From Hyperoplus lanceolatus (lineage: Eukaryota; Chordata; Actinopteri; Uranoscopiformes; Ammodytidae): a stretch of DNA of 64,000 nucleotides. Shown one piece after another: positions 12,505 to 25,985 of the stretch; the first letter of the stretch is position 1, and each line of letters opens with the position of its first letter. The translations under genes and the position numbers were made by a program. Where the stretch lies: positions 10,753,001 through 10,817,000 of the forward strand of contig CM049402.1 of assembly GCA_026929865.2 (NCBI GenBank), read 5' to 3'. The notes under the pieces were generated by a model, which was given only the letters and a program-made list of their open reading frames with translations, made no database searches and was not told where the DNA came from.

Positions 12505-14694
12505 TCTCATAAATAAAGTTGGCAGATGAATTAGGAAGTTAAATCACCTTTGGTTGTTAATGTCACAGCCTACAGACGACACATGAAATATTCACGTGCC
12601 CCCTCAGATTTTGGTTGCTCCCTCCCTCTGCCAACACACCATATGGTCGAGTGTCAAAGCACTGGGTGTGTGCCAGAAGAGGGTTGATGAAAGGTGACTC
12701 CATCATTTGTGTTTTGCGCTTTTATTTGTATCGATGATCAGCCATGTTCTCTGCCCGTAATACATTTGATTTAGCGTTTTATCTTGTCATAGTAACAATG
12801 GTTCCATTGATTTTAACCAAATCTCCTTTTATTTTGGTGAATTGTGTAAATCGAGGTTCTTTTAGCTGACACAGAATGCAATCACCTCACGGTCCTTTCA
12901 GTAGCTTGAGATCATATTACATGATCTTCATCAGGAGATATCTTGAGTTATGTAATTGTCGTGCATTTTGTGTATGCTACTGAGCACCTTAACAACTTAA
13001 TTGGTTTAAAGGTTTGGGATCCAAAGTACATTGTTGACCTCATAAAAAGTAGCTGAACATAAAAAAAATCTTTAGTTGCTGTTCTGTTTGCAACCTTTTT
13101 GATCAGATAAAAGATTATATTGTATATATATTATTCCTCTTCAAGGGCAATACCATTATAAGAGAAAGTGACACTGCTTACCAATTTAATTTGCTCAGAA
13201 AAGATTGTGGGATGCGATCAAAACCTGATGATGATGCCATAAGCTTAGATGAATTCATATTTAACAGTAAGTAGTATAAAGTTGTTGCTCTTAGCACATT
13301 TTGAATAACTGCATCAAGCCCGCTTAAGAGCTGAGAGGTTCTGTGTCAACATAATAGTCCAAGCTGGATTTTGAACTGCTCTCATTTGTTAAGAAAACAC
13401 TGTACACACATTATCTTCCTTGCTAGCCTGGATAATTCCGTGTTCAATAACTTTTCTCCTGCATTGTCTCACTCAAACACACATACAATGTGCTGCCCTC
13501 TTAGCAGCACTGAGGGAAGTATGTCTGTTTCCTATCCCTCCTGTCTTTTCATTGTATTGATTTGTTATTTTACTGAAGCCGCTGCCAAAAACTTCACTCC
13601 TAAACCTGACCCATAACTATCCTCCCACTGTGACCATTCTGGAATAAACATTTTAGACAGAACACATCCCATATTGATTTGCTAAGCCACATTGTTTTTT
13701 TTTTCATTACTAGATGCATCAGTATTTAATGGTTGGTTGACAACAACAACAACAGTTGCATAACTCAAAACAAACTCAATGTTTTCATTCTCTCTCTGGG
13801 CTTTGTACTTTGCAGTGTACAGTGTTTTTAGCACTCCACATGTGTCAGAAGTGTGGAGAGATGTCGTTCTGGAGCAGAGGGGATAACAAGGCCCACAGCA
13901 TTTCATCTGAAGCAGATAGAGCCATGGCTAATGCACACAGGAGGATCAAAGCTATAGCCCCACCAGTAATATGGAGCTATTTCTAGGGGTTAGCTTCAAT
14001 CCTTCCTAACATTAAAGTCTGTTTGGGGCATGCTGACATGAAAGCTGATCTAGCAACATTGTTGATGTGTAGGCAGCAGATTAAAGATCCTTCCTCCGCA
14101 GAACAACACGAGGGTATATATTTACAGTAGCATGTCATTATAAAGGCTAACACCAAGCCTCCATTCTGGCACATGTGGTTTTAGATTCCCAAAGGCTTAA
14201 AGGCTTGCACACAGTGGGCAGAGGAGGTTTGTGCCCGTCTACATTTTTCTTTTTCATATTTTGTTAATTGACAATCATACAAATTCAGACATGCAGTAAA
14301 TTCAAATCCCAACTGTTTTGTTTGTTAACCCACCAACCGTGCGCTCATCCGAATTGATGAAAGGTAATAGAACAGCTTGAAGGATGTTACTAAAAAAAGA
14401 TATTTGGCGAAAAGGTTTTCAAGGTTTCTCTTGTGGTTTTCATCTGCAGAGCAAAAATGAGGGACATTGTTCATACGAATACATTTTAGTTTTGAGCTGC
14501 TGTGCCAATAACAAAAAAACAGAAGTTATCCTCCTCTGCTTCCACCTTATTACATTTGAACCAAATAGTTTTGACGGTTCTCCTCATTTGTTTCCCCTGC
14601 GGCGCGTCTGCTTCCCGGTGGTATTATGATTCAGCAGATAGATGAGATACAAATTAGATGAATGACGGCCACCTCTGGCATTATCTGCAGGCGG

Positions 14695-14698
<4 letters not shown>

Positions 14699-14762
<64 letters not shown>
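14699..14762. repeat. (GT)n microsatellite
   Basis: About 32 GT units, continuing as GAGT and GCGT variants to about 14781. Confidence 0.97.
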
Positions 14763-14764
<2 letters not shown>

Positions 14765-17316
14765 TGAGTGTGCGTGTGTGTCTCATAACAGAGGGGACAC
14801 ACAGTGAAGTCAACTTACCTGCTACCTGCTCATTTGTGTGCTGAATGTGTGAATATCAGTCTGGACACGTTAGCCTTAAGTGTTGGACTGATTTCTTAGA
14901 TGTAATAGCACAGAAAACATAGACAAACAGACTATTATTAGTAATAGTGTAAAAAAAGAGTCAGCCATTCAATCATATTATATCAAAAACTGAACTGTCT
15001 GCTTCTCAGTGACCACATGCACCTAGATGAGAAAACATAAAAGGGGAGTGAGGGAGACATGTTGGGGAAGTAGGGAGAAAAGGTCATTACAGAATCAATA
15101 TTTTATCCATCTGTTATCTTTACCAGATAATCCAGTGTTTTTGCTATAAGCCATGAACTCTGGGTGGGAGACTGTCATGGAATAAAGAAGGACATCACTG
15201 TTTGCCTTCCAGTGACAGATGCTGGTACACTACAATATACCAAGTATGTTAGATGAATACGTTACCTTAGTTAGTTTGTGTGTCGCCATGTAAGACATTG
15301 GATAATTGCCGAATAAGATGAGTAAGAATTTAAAGTTTGCTTTCAAGTGCACCTTAGACTAAAGTTGTTGAAGTTGTTTTCTGATGTCAGCTATTTTAAA
15401 AAAGACAGAAGGACTTGACAACAACAACTATTAAACATGTGATGGATCTTTCTGTAGGCTATAACTTTACCAAAAACCCTAAATTGGACCAGGTTTGATC
15501 AAAACAACTGTTTTGTTTGTAATATATAATCTCCTTTTACGTGATTATTTTTTTTAACTATCTGACATAACTCTATCAAATCCATAGCGATGACTGGGAC
15601 AGGCTGCTTCTTCTCCACAAGTGTCCTCAGCTTGTCTCTTTTGGTCTGTTACCAGCTACCGTCACGGATGAAGAGATGTGTTCCCACTTGATAAAGTAAT
15701 GGCCACGTGTATACCCGCTGCATGGAGATAAGTGGGGCCGTAGATCATCTCAGGGTGCTTGAATATAATTGGCATGAAGTGCTTGAGGGGCCATGATAGC
15801 TCAGTCGTCCAATGATGTTATATACTGCAATGGATATTAAGCCCATATATTGTACCAGTATCAACCTACTGAACAGGGTTCACACAATCTCTCTAGTAGC
15901 AGTTAAAGCTATGTGTGTGTGTGTACTGTATATCAAACTCTGAGTGAGTGGATCATTTGGCATCAGACATGTCATCTCTTCAGCATAAATATAATTATTT
16001 TGTCGGTGCATATAAAGTAGCTGCATTGACTTGTAGCAGTCAAAGCTCACAGGGCCAGAATCATCATATCACAGAGCTGCATATTCTATTGTCAGCTCTG
16101 TTGACTGTAATTTGTCACAATCTGCAGTGGCATCCTGTAGCCTGTAGGCAGAGTGGCCTCACTTTCACTCTGCTGTGGCTTCATTAACAGAGTCTAACTG
16201 AGACTCTAACTGGGAACATTTCAGGGACGATCTTGGACTGATTCCGCCCGACCCTCTGGCAACTTGTCTGTTTGCAGCCTACTAGCATTTCTCCTACCCA
16301 GGATGCGCTGCAGAGCAACAGGGGTGAGGCTGGACCAAAAGGCAGCACCAGGCAGAGGGGCACATGTGTAGGCTACAGCTCAGAGGAGACAAGACCTTAC
16401 CTTGGTTGTATACTTAATAAGGCTTGGTGTGGTTTGGTCGCACCAACAAACTAACATCTATTTTAGAAGTTGATATTTAAGCAGCAACACAGTATTGTTT
16501 AGCAATGGTGTTGTCTTTTGTATTTGTTCTAATTACTCTACGCATCATGCAGTCCTCATTTTGTATATTTCCTGAGTAGATCATATTGCTAGAAGAAAAT
16601 AAGACGGCCTTGCTTCTTCTTATAAATTCAGAGATGTAACCTAAACAAACAAGATCAATTTTTATTGCTTTTTGCATAATCCTTTGCTCAATGTAATCGT
16701 TGTGTTACATTTTGCAATCAAATTGCTTGCTTGTGAATGTCTACATGAGAGTCATGGTCATTTAAAATTGCCAGCATTTCCTATCTGTGCTGCAGTAAAA
16801 AATTTAAATGTCTGTGTGGTAGAGCCATAACAGAAAAATAAGTCCATGTCAGACAGCGGCTAATGGGTTGATTCTGATGTCAGGGCTTAGTTTGTTTTGC
16901 TTTGTTTTTTTCTATTGGAAATCGTGTTTCTGCAAGACAAACTGTAGATATTGAGAAGACTGGCGGTCGGAGGTCACATCAAACATGTATCTTCTAATAA
17001 ACATCAGACAGAAAGAAGCACAAAGGGGAAAATGTCCCCCGCTCGAAGGAAACAAACACAACAGGTCAGCTTGAAGATGAGCAGCTACGTCAAGACAAGG
17101 AGTTTACCCTCTACTTTCTGTTATTCCAGTTAAATAGCAAAGTCATCCTCCAATTAGTGAAATGTCATCCTGCAGATAGGGTGGCCTCGCAAGGTCCTCT
17201 GGGTAAATGTCAGACTTTCTTTAGTTAGAAGAGCCTCAAAAGTATCTGAATGAGTCAATGTTTTGAGCGCACCGTTCTTGCATTTTGTTGAGCTAGAATG
17301 TACGCAGGGAATAATC

Positions 17317-17322
<6 letters not shown>

Positions 17323-17371
<49 letters not shown>
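17323..17371. repeat. (GT)n microsatellite
   Basis: About 24 uninterrupted GT units. Confidence 0.97.
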
Positions 17372-17373
<2 letters not shown>

Positions 17374-18296
17374 CATTTGTTAGAAAGACAGTGAGTCAGT
17401 CCACAATGCCACAGTGGAGGTAAACGTCTGCTCTCTATCTCTCTGAGCAGCTTATTATATAACAAGTCTTCTGAGTGACATCCTTACTATACAGTATACA
17501 GTGCTATTTATTTCACATTTATCATTAATCCAGTCCTTTTCCCATCATCCGTTCACAGGCTTTGTCTGCTTTTATCATTACTCTTTTCTGTTTCCTCCTC
17601 CTTTTGTATCTCACATACTCCAGTGCCTCGATCGCCAACCTTACAGTAGTCTCACCCTGGTGAAAACAGTGTGTTACTCATTATGAAATTGTCTTTGTTT
17701 TGCTCTTTTCTCTTCAAGTTCCTCACATGTGTGAGAGGAATACCTATACTAGTGTATCAAACCCAGACCAAAAAAACAACACAGAAACTTCCTTTATCGA
17801 CACTGGTTTTCACAGTCTCTCTTATTTAATGGTCCCCTAAAACATAATGTGAAACATTAAATGCAATTGCAGAACCATTAAGTGCAATAGTATCTGCCCA
17901 AACACCAATAGCCAACTTGGATAGCACTAAGGATCATCTGGCTCAGAAGAAAAAAATTAATTCTATGTCAAGGTTTCACAGATGCTAAATCACCCGAATG
18001 CCGTAAATATTCAGCATTTTGTGAGTTTCATCTTGGACATACTAAATGCAATGACTTTAACATGACATAAAGGTAAGCAAGTGCAGCTCCCGAGGCAACC
18101 TTGTGCTCAAGCAACACATTTTTCAAATCAACAGCGAGAGTCGTAAAAAAAGCCTGTAAAGCAAAGTTGGCAAGGACGTGGGCATGGTGGGGACAACTTG
18201 CTGCAGCATAGTTTTTAGAAAATAATTATATCCTCACAAAGTTGTTTGGTCCTAGTTATAATTGTGCTTATAATGCATGATATCACATTCTTGGAA

Positions 18297-18784
18297 ATGG
18301 ATGAACGAACTGTCCAACCAATCGCATCACATTTGGTCAGACGTATGTCATGAGCCGGCTTCTGACGGTGTGTTTCAGTTGTACAGGGAGCTCGGAAATG
18401 TCCGACTTCACTACATATTGTAGTCTATGGATCTACCGGTACCTGGCAACGGTAACAACTTGCTAGAGCCTAACGTTTACTCATTTGGATAAGAAAGGTT
18501 GAAGGCGTCCATACTTTCCCGAGCAGATGCACTGGAACACATACAGGTCGGAACTCGGAACTACCAAGTCGGAAATTTCCGAGTTCCAAGTAAACAAACG
18601 CAGCATTCAACTGAAACTGGAGCGCAACTTTGACGTCATCATTCTCAGCCACTCGCTCTGTTCGCTGATTGGATAACCAAAAATCTCGACCAGCATAATT
18701 TCATGAATACACCGCACACCCAGACTGACTACTGAAGTGAAATGAAAATTGAGCGGAAGTAGGTAGGCGGGCGGAGCCAGGCTA
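18297..18784 (-). mobile_element. TAGCCTGG-family element, diverged inverted copy (copy 3), interrupted
   Basis: The reverse complement of the family seen at 9715 and 19525. The left family terminus is intact at 18777-18784 (CCAGGCTA on plus); 18608-18776 and 18297-18367 match the family body with many substitutions. The other terminus is missing. The middle (about 18368-18607) is replaced by an unrelated insert with its own inverted ends. The divergence shows this copy is much older than the other two. Confidence 0.75.
18384..18591. mobile_element. Nested MITE-like insert with inverted ends
   Basis: The ends carry AGCTCGGAAATGTCCGACTT (18389-18408) and, inverted on the right (about 18567-18586), AACTCGGAAATTTCCGACTT, matching at 18 of 20 positions. 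It sits inside the TAGCCTGG-family copy at 18297-18784. The sequence just outside is GTTTCAGTTG on the left and CAACTGAAAC on the right, an inverted rather than direct pair, so this may be a foldback or rearranged segment and not a simple insertion with target duplication. No coding potential. Confidence 0.6.
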
Positions 18785-18828
18785 CCTTGTGGTGACCCCA
18801 TGGAAGAATTCAGTACAAACTATCCTTA

Positions 18829-19250
18829 AGATGCGAACACACTGTACACCGCCGCACGGCGAGTTTACATAGAAAGTCAAGGTATTTGGGCGGCCAACAG
18901 CCTGCGGCGAGAAGTTGAAAATATTGAACTTTTTGCCGCCGGCTGCGCTGCGATAGCCAATCAGCGTTGAGCTCCTTCCGACGTCACTCGCTTTGGGACA
19001 ACTGACAGAGGAAAGTTCTGTGAATAGCCTATGTGTCTGTTGCCTGCTGTGTACAGCTATCCGTTTTGCTTTATGAACCAAGATAACACCGGTTAGCTTG
19101 GGTAAAGCACCATCAGCACAGCAGACTGGTGCTCTCAGCACCGGTTAGCACCAGCGCCAGCATATCCCCAGAGTAGGAGAAGGCTACTCTGGTCGGGCGG
19201 CGGACACAATATGACCCAATATGATCACGGAGTGCAGTGTGTTCCTATCT
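18829..19250. mobile_element. Harbinger-like MITE with TTA target duplication
   Basis: A 422-bp segment with inverted ends AGATGCGAACACACTGTAC and, from the right, AGATAGGAACACACTGCAC, flanked directly by TTA on both sides (18826-18828 and 19251-19253). A 3-bp TWA duplication is characteristic of PIF/Harbinger transposons. The interior is CpG-rich (GCCGCCGGC near 18939) and has no transposase. The 119-codon minus-strand frame at 18782-19141 runs across this repeat and its flank and is not considered a gene. Confidence 0.7.
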
Positions 19251-19524
19251 TTATACCATATATCCAAAGTGTTTAGTGGCTCACAAACTTTAGAAGGTTG
19301 GCATGAATGAAGATCTGACATGTAAACAGTGTCTAATCTGGTCATCTTTCATTTTCTTAACAAAGAGGCACCAGCTGGGATTAAAACCCGTCCGCTCAGT
19401 CCTCTAATGGACATTAGCATCTATGCTACGCTACTTTGATCTACATACTAATCATGACTAACTGGTGATTAACTAGCTTTGAAATCATCTTCAGCCCTTT
19501 TACAGCATGAAGGCCTGTGTTTGT

Positions 19525-19898
19525 TAGCCTGGCTCCGCCCGCCCGCCTACTTCCGGCCAAATTTTATTTTCCCTTCAGTAGTCAGTCTGGGTGTACAGCC
19601 CATTTCCCAGTTTTGCTGGAGATTCGACAGCCGGTCCAATCAGCGAACAGAGCGAGTGGCTGAGAACGATGACTTCGAAGTCGCGCTCCAGTTTCAGTTG
19701 CCAGAAGCCGGCTCATGACACACGTGACGACCAAACGTTATGCGATTGGTTGGCTAATCCAGAGTGGCACTGGGCAGATCCAATAGTTTTAAACTTTAAC
19801 AGACACCCGCCTTCATGAGTGAACGTTTGCCAATTAAAGCACTGCCAGACCTTCTGTACAAATGAAATGAAGTACGATGGTCTGGTAGCACCAGGCTA
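19525..19898 (+). mobile_element. 374-bp TAGCCTGG-family element, copy 2
   Basis: Same ends and length as the element at 9715-10088. Three differences were counted over 374 bp (GACTTCG for GACGTCG, CCTTCATG for CCTCCATG, GTGAACG for GTTAACG), so about 99% identity. The flanks TGTGTTTGT (19516-19524) and TGTGTTTTT (19899-19907) agree at 8 of 9 positions, supporting the 9-bp target duplication seen at copy 1. Non-coding; the 75- and 79-codon frames are shared with copy 1 only because the sequences are almost the same. Confidence 0.85.
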
Positions 19899-22688
19899 TG
19901 TGTTTTTGGGTTTGTAGTGGAAATTAGCTAACAATGTTTCAAAGTCAAAGTGTCTTTGATCCCTGTGTGCTAGGACAGCAGCCAGATGGGCCTCTCAAAT
20001 TTATCTTCAGAGCTCTTCATTCTTAAGAAAACTTGATGTCTGCCTCAAAGTGTTAAACTCATCTACTTATTTTTTCTTTATACTGTTTGGTTTCTTGCTT
20101 AAACACAGGCTTTCATTGTGCTTTCAATCAGGGCAGTCGAGTATGATAATGTACTGATATTCCAAAGAAAAGTTTAAATAATTTAAACATATAATGGTTT
20201 GCTCTGATAAACCACCGTCTTTACACAATGATATTGGATACAAACAAATGAATCAGCCTATTGACCTCTATTTTTTGACCAAGTTAATGCAACACTTCTG
20301 GCAAAGCTTTGCAACATGTAAATTACACAAACACAAATGTCTACTGTATTTATTGGAGGTTATGCAGTTAGAATACAAATACCAAATAGAACTGTCAGCA
20401 TCTGCCATTATTTCATCAAACAGAAAACACATGGCTAGTATACTCTATATAAACATATCACATAACATGTTTGGATAAAAAAAATATTTTCCTTGCCTCG
20501 TTTCTGCTGTGTAGTTGTTCATAGTGGAACAGAGAATGCATGCTTTTGTGATGCATGTACAATTTTACAATTCAGCTAAGGTAAAAGGTCTCCCATCTAT
20601 GCACTGAGCCCTCTAGTTTTAGGTATTATTACTAAACCTGCAATCATACTTAACAACCTCTCTCAACCAGAGCCTCTTTTTGTATAATCTGACTGTTCTG
20701 ACAAAGAGGCTGACTAACAAACTCTACAAAGAGAGAGTAATGAGGGGGGGACGATGTAATGATACCCTGGCCTGTACCTCTGCTCTCATCTCAGCAGCAT
20801 TAAATCAATTATACAATCAAGTGGGAGTGGTCATTTCTAGGTATCACCGATGCTCCTGAACATGGAGCCTCATATGTCACTGAGTAGCAACAGCTCATAC
20901 AAGCTAATGGATATGGCTGTTTTTCGTACAGCTTGTCTTTATGGCAATTTTTTCTCCGCAAATTATAAAACCCAGTTTGCCTTAACTGTTATTTTTTTGT
21001 TAAACATGTTAATGAGGACATACTGTAGTATACTCATTTCCATGTCTATCTTTGCTCATTTTCTATCAAACGTATACTGTATCTGATGGCTGTTGCCTTT
21101 GATTATTATCTTAAGTTTAAATGCTGTCCACTGAAAGGATTCACTACACACTTTGTTACAGTTCAGTAGGTATGTTTCAGTAATTATAGTGCTAGTTTTA
21201 ATTGAATTAATTCCATTTCCCTGTTACGGCTGACATTTATCGAACAAATGACTCGTGTTACCACTCTATCTTCCCAAGAGGTGTCACTCATTGAGCCTTT
21301 GAGGCACACAATTGTTTAATCAAAATTAATTAAAATTAGCTGAAAATGAACACAACAATGATGGAGGAACCTGTGGTATCACACACACAGATAATACTGT
21401 ATATTTGAAGTCAGTTCATGATCGACAACTTCGAATGGATTTTAAAAAGCATCGTTTATGGCATTTGTTACAGAACCTTCGGTAGTAGTAGAATGTACTT
21501 GGTCTGGCCTTGCTATGGTGAGAGACAAGGAAATTGTGTATCCTGTCAAAAAAACTGTAAACAAAGAACTGTTCATTTGATTGACGCAAAGCAGTTCAAT
21601 TAAATGTATTTGAGTGGAAATGAAGTTGAATAATTTGGATCTCCATTACCTCTCTTCTCCTCCAATGTCACTTAGATGAAGCAACTCCAGACTAAATCTC
21701 TTAGCCACTATTAACCTTCTCTCTGTCTGCCTCTGTTAAGTGTTCTGTCTTTCACAATGACTTTGGCAACACTGGGGGAGCGTCAGCATGTCCCCTGCAC
21801 TGCTCTTGGATGTGACAGAAAGAAGCAAACCGAGGCAGCCATTGCAAAGAAATCCCACACATACAGTGCTGAGCGCCCCATAGCTCTGTTGGCTTTACAA
21901 AGTCGAAGGTCAACAAGGGCGGAAGAAGTCATACCTCCTATAATTACTCTATATAGCGGTGTGTTATGAATGTCTAACCCACCGTGGAAATGACTATGGC
22001 TCTGTTGGCGAGTAGGATACTTTTAACCAAGCTGCCTGCTGTACATTTTGTAGTTCTATAAACGTGAAATATGGTCTTCATGATGAGGGCATCTCCACCT
22101 GTTCACTTCACCGGTGGATTTTAATGACTTGTATTTCAGTCAATCAGTGAAAGCACTTTGTCAGGAGACTGCTGTTAGATTTCCATATCTAATTAAACCC
22201 ACCACTCAATGAATCAATCAGGACTCTCTGCCTAGGCTGACCCTGATAAAAGAGAGAAACTTTCCTCTTAGCATCAGATGTTTACTGAATGCACTTATAA
22301 CATAGCAAGCCTTTTTAAAGGGTCTATATTAAATATTGTGTAATGATGATTGTGCCCCATCCTTTTTACTTTCCCTGAAATTGTATTTCTCTTTTCCTCT
22401 CAGTATCTCACCAAGTAACCCCAATATTAAAGTGTGAAACATTCCAGTGTTCAGGTAATGACCTGTGTAAATATATAGACATACACAGAACACATATACG
22501 GTAGCTAAACATTGGGAATTTCTTTTGGGGGCCACTTATTTGTTTAAATTCTTCATGGTTATCTTTTACATACATGACTCGTTTTTTGATGTATAAGTGT
22601 ACCATCTGTAAGAGTTTTCTAAAAACAAGTGTAAAAATGACCTGTAGCAGTACCTTTTTCTTTTTAAATACTATACATTCACTAATCT

Positions 22689-22689
<1 letters not shown>

Positions 22690-22757
<68 letters not shown>
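22690..22757. repeat. (CA)n microsatellite
   Basis: About 34 uninterrupted AC units. Confidence 0.97.
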
Positions 22758-22762
<5 letters not shown>

Positions 22763-22924
22763 CCACGCACATACATACACATCCTTTCAATGTTACAAGG
22801 CTCTCTAAAGAGACTGCAGCTCACTCTGTGCCCTCTTAAATCATCCCCTCTCCCCAGCTCTCTTCTTCTGTTCATCCTCCAGTTAAGTGGAGCAGCTCCA
22901 GATTTAACCCTTCAGCGAATGCCC

Positions 22925-22971
22925 TCACTCACTCACTCACTCAATCACTCACTCACTCACTCACTCACTCA
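22925..22971. repeat. (ACTC)n tetranucleotide array
   Basis: About 11 units of CACT with one variant (CAAT). Confidence 0.93.
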
Positions 22972-23287
22972 AGCCTTGATTATCTGTTCATGCAGCATTC
23001 ACACTGTGAATCAAAACCATATAAGCCCACATTGAAAGAATAATTTGGATATTGGGTTTAACGCATTAAATCGCCCCTGGTTCGGGCTGAAGTTTGGCTC
23101 TCTTGCTGTCTATATTTTGCTCTTAGATTCAGCTCTCCTCCCCCTATAGTCTGTTCTTCTGCTGCTCATCCTTCACTAGTAAATAAACAGTATCACACTG
23201 TAGCTCTCCATCACCTCTGTCATTTTCCACCTTGACACAAATTGTTGTAGGAGCAGGGTTTCATTAAAATCATATTAACCCCCAGAG

Positions 23288-23289
<2 letters not shown>

Positions 23290-23320
<31 letters not shown>
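23290..23320. repeat. (GA)n microsatellite
   Basis: About 15 GA units. Confidence 0.95.
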
Positions 23321-23324
<4 letters not shown>

Positions 23325-23532
23325 GATGTGCCAGCGACTTGAAGTGGTCATCTATCTCCCTGCTTTTTCTCTCATTCTCTCGCCCACCTCGGACAGTTAA
23401 TTCAATATGTTCGGAACAGGACAGAGAGCTGCTTCCTTTGCATAATATTATTCAGCAACATTAGCAGCGCCATCAGAAAGGTGACAGGAGGGAAATTGAT
23501 TTAAATTAGAACGTGATAAAGGAAGGCATGCG

Positions 23533-23534
<2 letters not shown>

Positions 23535-23584
<50 letters not shown>
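23535..23584. repeat. (GT)n(GC)n microsatellite
   Basis: GT array grading into GCGCGCGC at its right end, an alternating purine-pyrimidine tract with Z-DNA potential. Confidence 0.95.
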
Positions 23585-24338
23585 ACAGTGTGTATAGTGT
23601 GTGGGAGTGACGGCATTAAAGTGCATTGTGAAGTATTTGCTTCGTCTTATATCACACATGTTAAAAAATTGGTATTGGCTTTGCGTATACCTGTTCATAT
23701 CCGCTGTATGTTAGGTTTTAGCCCTGTTCTCATATCAGTCTAATCCTGAGGGATCTGGTACCAATTCAGCTGTATGTAAGGGCCTTTCTGTACTGATCCC
23801 TGGCAATAAAAACTGTCGGTTAGCACATGAAATGAAATCTCTAATAGGAAAGGGGATAGCGTAGACAGAGGAGAACTAGGTCCTTGGGCTCACGTTCATA
23901 CAGAGCAATGGCTCTTTAATCTCCCAAGCCTGCATCATTGTGTTGATTATGTAGTTATTTTAGCCTCATTGAATTGTATCCTCCAGTGTGTAAGGGGTGG
24001 TTCCTATGTATTTGTTTTGGTGAGATGAAGCATGAGATTGACAGATGTACTAGTTGCATATGTTGGCGTCATAGAGTAAGAAGAGCCTCTACAGTGTGCT
24101 CCAAACTGGCCTGACCGATAGATTGAGGAATGAGATTATTGTACAAGCAGCTACAGCAGCTGGGGCCTTGGCTCACCCATACAATGCTTCATGTACTATT
24201 GAGAAGAGATACAAAGTCCAGTTGGAGCAACACACACAGGTTATTACAACCACATGTAAACAGTAGAAATACACCTGTCCACGTTGCCAACTTGTGACCG
24301 TTTTTTTCTCCGCTGCATTGCCAGACAGCTCTTGTTCA

Positions 24339-24477
24339 ATGAGCCTTAGGCTTTAGGCACAAGATGAGAACATTGCCATGTGAAATGATGGTAGCGGATG
24401 GGATTCTATATTATGCTAGGATCGCCTCTGTTTTCAACAGGGAGAGCTGGAGCAAATGTTATGTTACAACTTATTTA
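24339..24477. repeat. Direct repeat A, left copy (139 bp)
   Basis: Matches 25504-25645 at about 93% (about ten substitutions and one 3-nt indel by eye). Its right edge TTATTTA is exactly the left insertion point of the Tc1 element at 24478, and the second copy also ends at TTATTTA. The two copies therefore bracket the transposon and the GT array. Confidence 0.9.
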
Positions 24478-25497
<1,020 letters not shown>

Positions 25498-25503
25498 CTG
25501 GGG

Positions 25504-25645
25504 ATGAGCCTTAGGCTTTAGGGACAAGATGAGAACACTGCCATCTGAAATGATGGTGTTAGCGGATGGGGTTCTATATTATACAAGGATCGCCTCTTTT
25601 TTCAACAGGGAGAGCTGGAGAAAATGTTACGTTACAACTTATTTA
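25504..25645. repeat. Direct repeat A, right copy (142 bp)
   Basis: Second copy of 24339-24477. It ends at TTATTTA and is followed at once by the inverted LINE tail (AGTGTTGCTTTTATCC). Confidence 0.9.
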
Positions 25646-25985
25646 AGTGTTGCTTTTATCCAAAGGTCTTCCAATAAGTTAATTCTACCAGGGTAAAAAC
25701 CCAGCACAGTCATAATCATGTAAGTACATTAGCTTCAAAGTGCTACATATAAGTGCAACATGTACAGTAAGTGCATTTCTTTTGAATTATTAATGTTCTC
25801 ATATGTAAACCATCAACACCTGTGCAGTCGGAAGAGATGTGTTTTTAGCCTGCGGTGAAAGACGTGCATACCTTCAAACATGTTTTTGGAGATGGATGTA
25901 TCTCTTTGCCTCGATAGGAAAAGCAGTCCAGCCACTGCTCCCCACTCTGTGAGCTGCAGGGAGACTGAGGCAGCAGAGTAGGTCA
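25646..25985 (-). mobile_element. LINE 3' end (L2-like), inverted
   Basis: Read on the minus strand, 25950-25813 encodes a C-terminus ending FHRRLKTHLFRLHRC and a stop, the F-x-RRLKTHLF signature of teleost L2-type LINE ORF ends. The 3' tail at 25646-25680 is the complement of a GGATAAAAGC motif found at the ends of many fish LINEs and SINEs. The upstream ORF is missing or too decayed to recognise. A truncated, dead copy. Confidence 0.7.

Larger units (their letters stand above)
10407..18296. other. Long unique non-coding stretch
   Basis: About 7.9 kb with no supported gene and no recognised transposon, only microsatellites (12019, 12212, 12464, 14699, 17323) and T- or A-rich runs (11374-11405). 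Open frames up to 126 codons (11347-11727; 11763-12143 minus) span T-rich or GT sequence and carry no domain motif. It could be intronic. Confidence 0.5.
19908..24338. other. Unique non-coding sequence with microsatellites
   Basis: No gene supported. Holds a CA array (22690), an ACTC array (22925), a GA array (23290) and a GT array (23535). The frame at 20194-20478 (94 codons, plus) is free of repeats but shows no domain or splice context. Confidence 0.5.

Noticed and set aside
18782-19141. 119-codon minus-strand frame with CpG-rich codons
   Set aside because: It runs across a Harbinger-like MITE and flank; the coding look comes from the CpG-rich repeat interior.
22917-22972. CRISPR-like array
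   Set aside because: It is a simple tetranucleotide repeat with no spacers, in a vertebrate genome.
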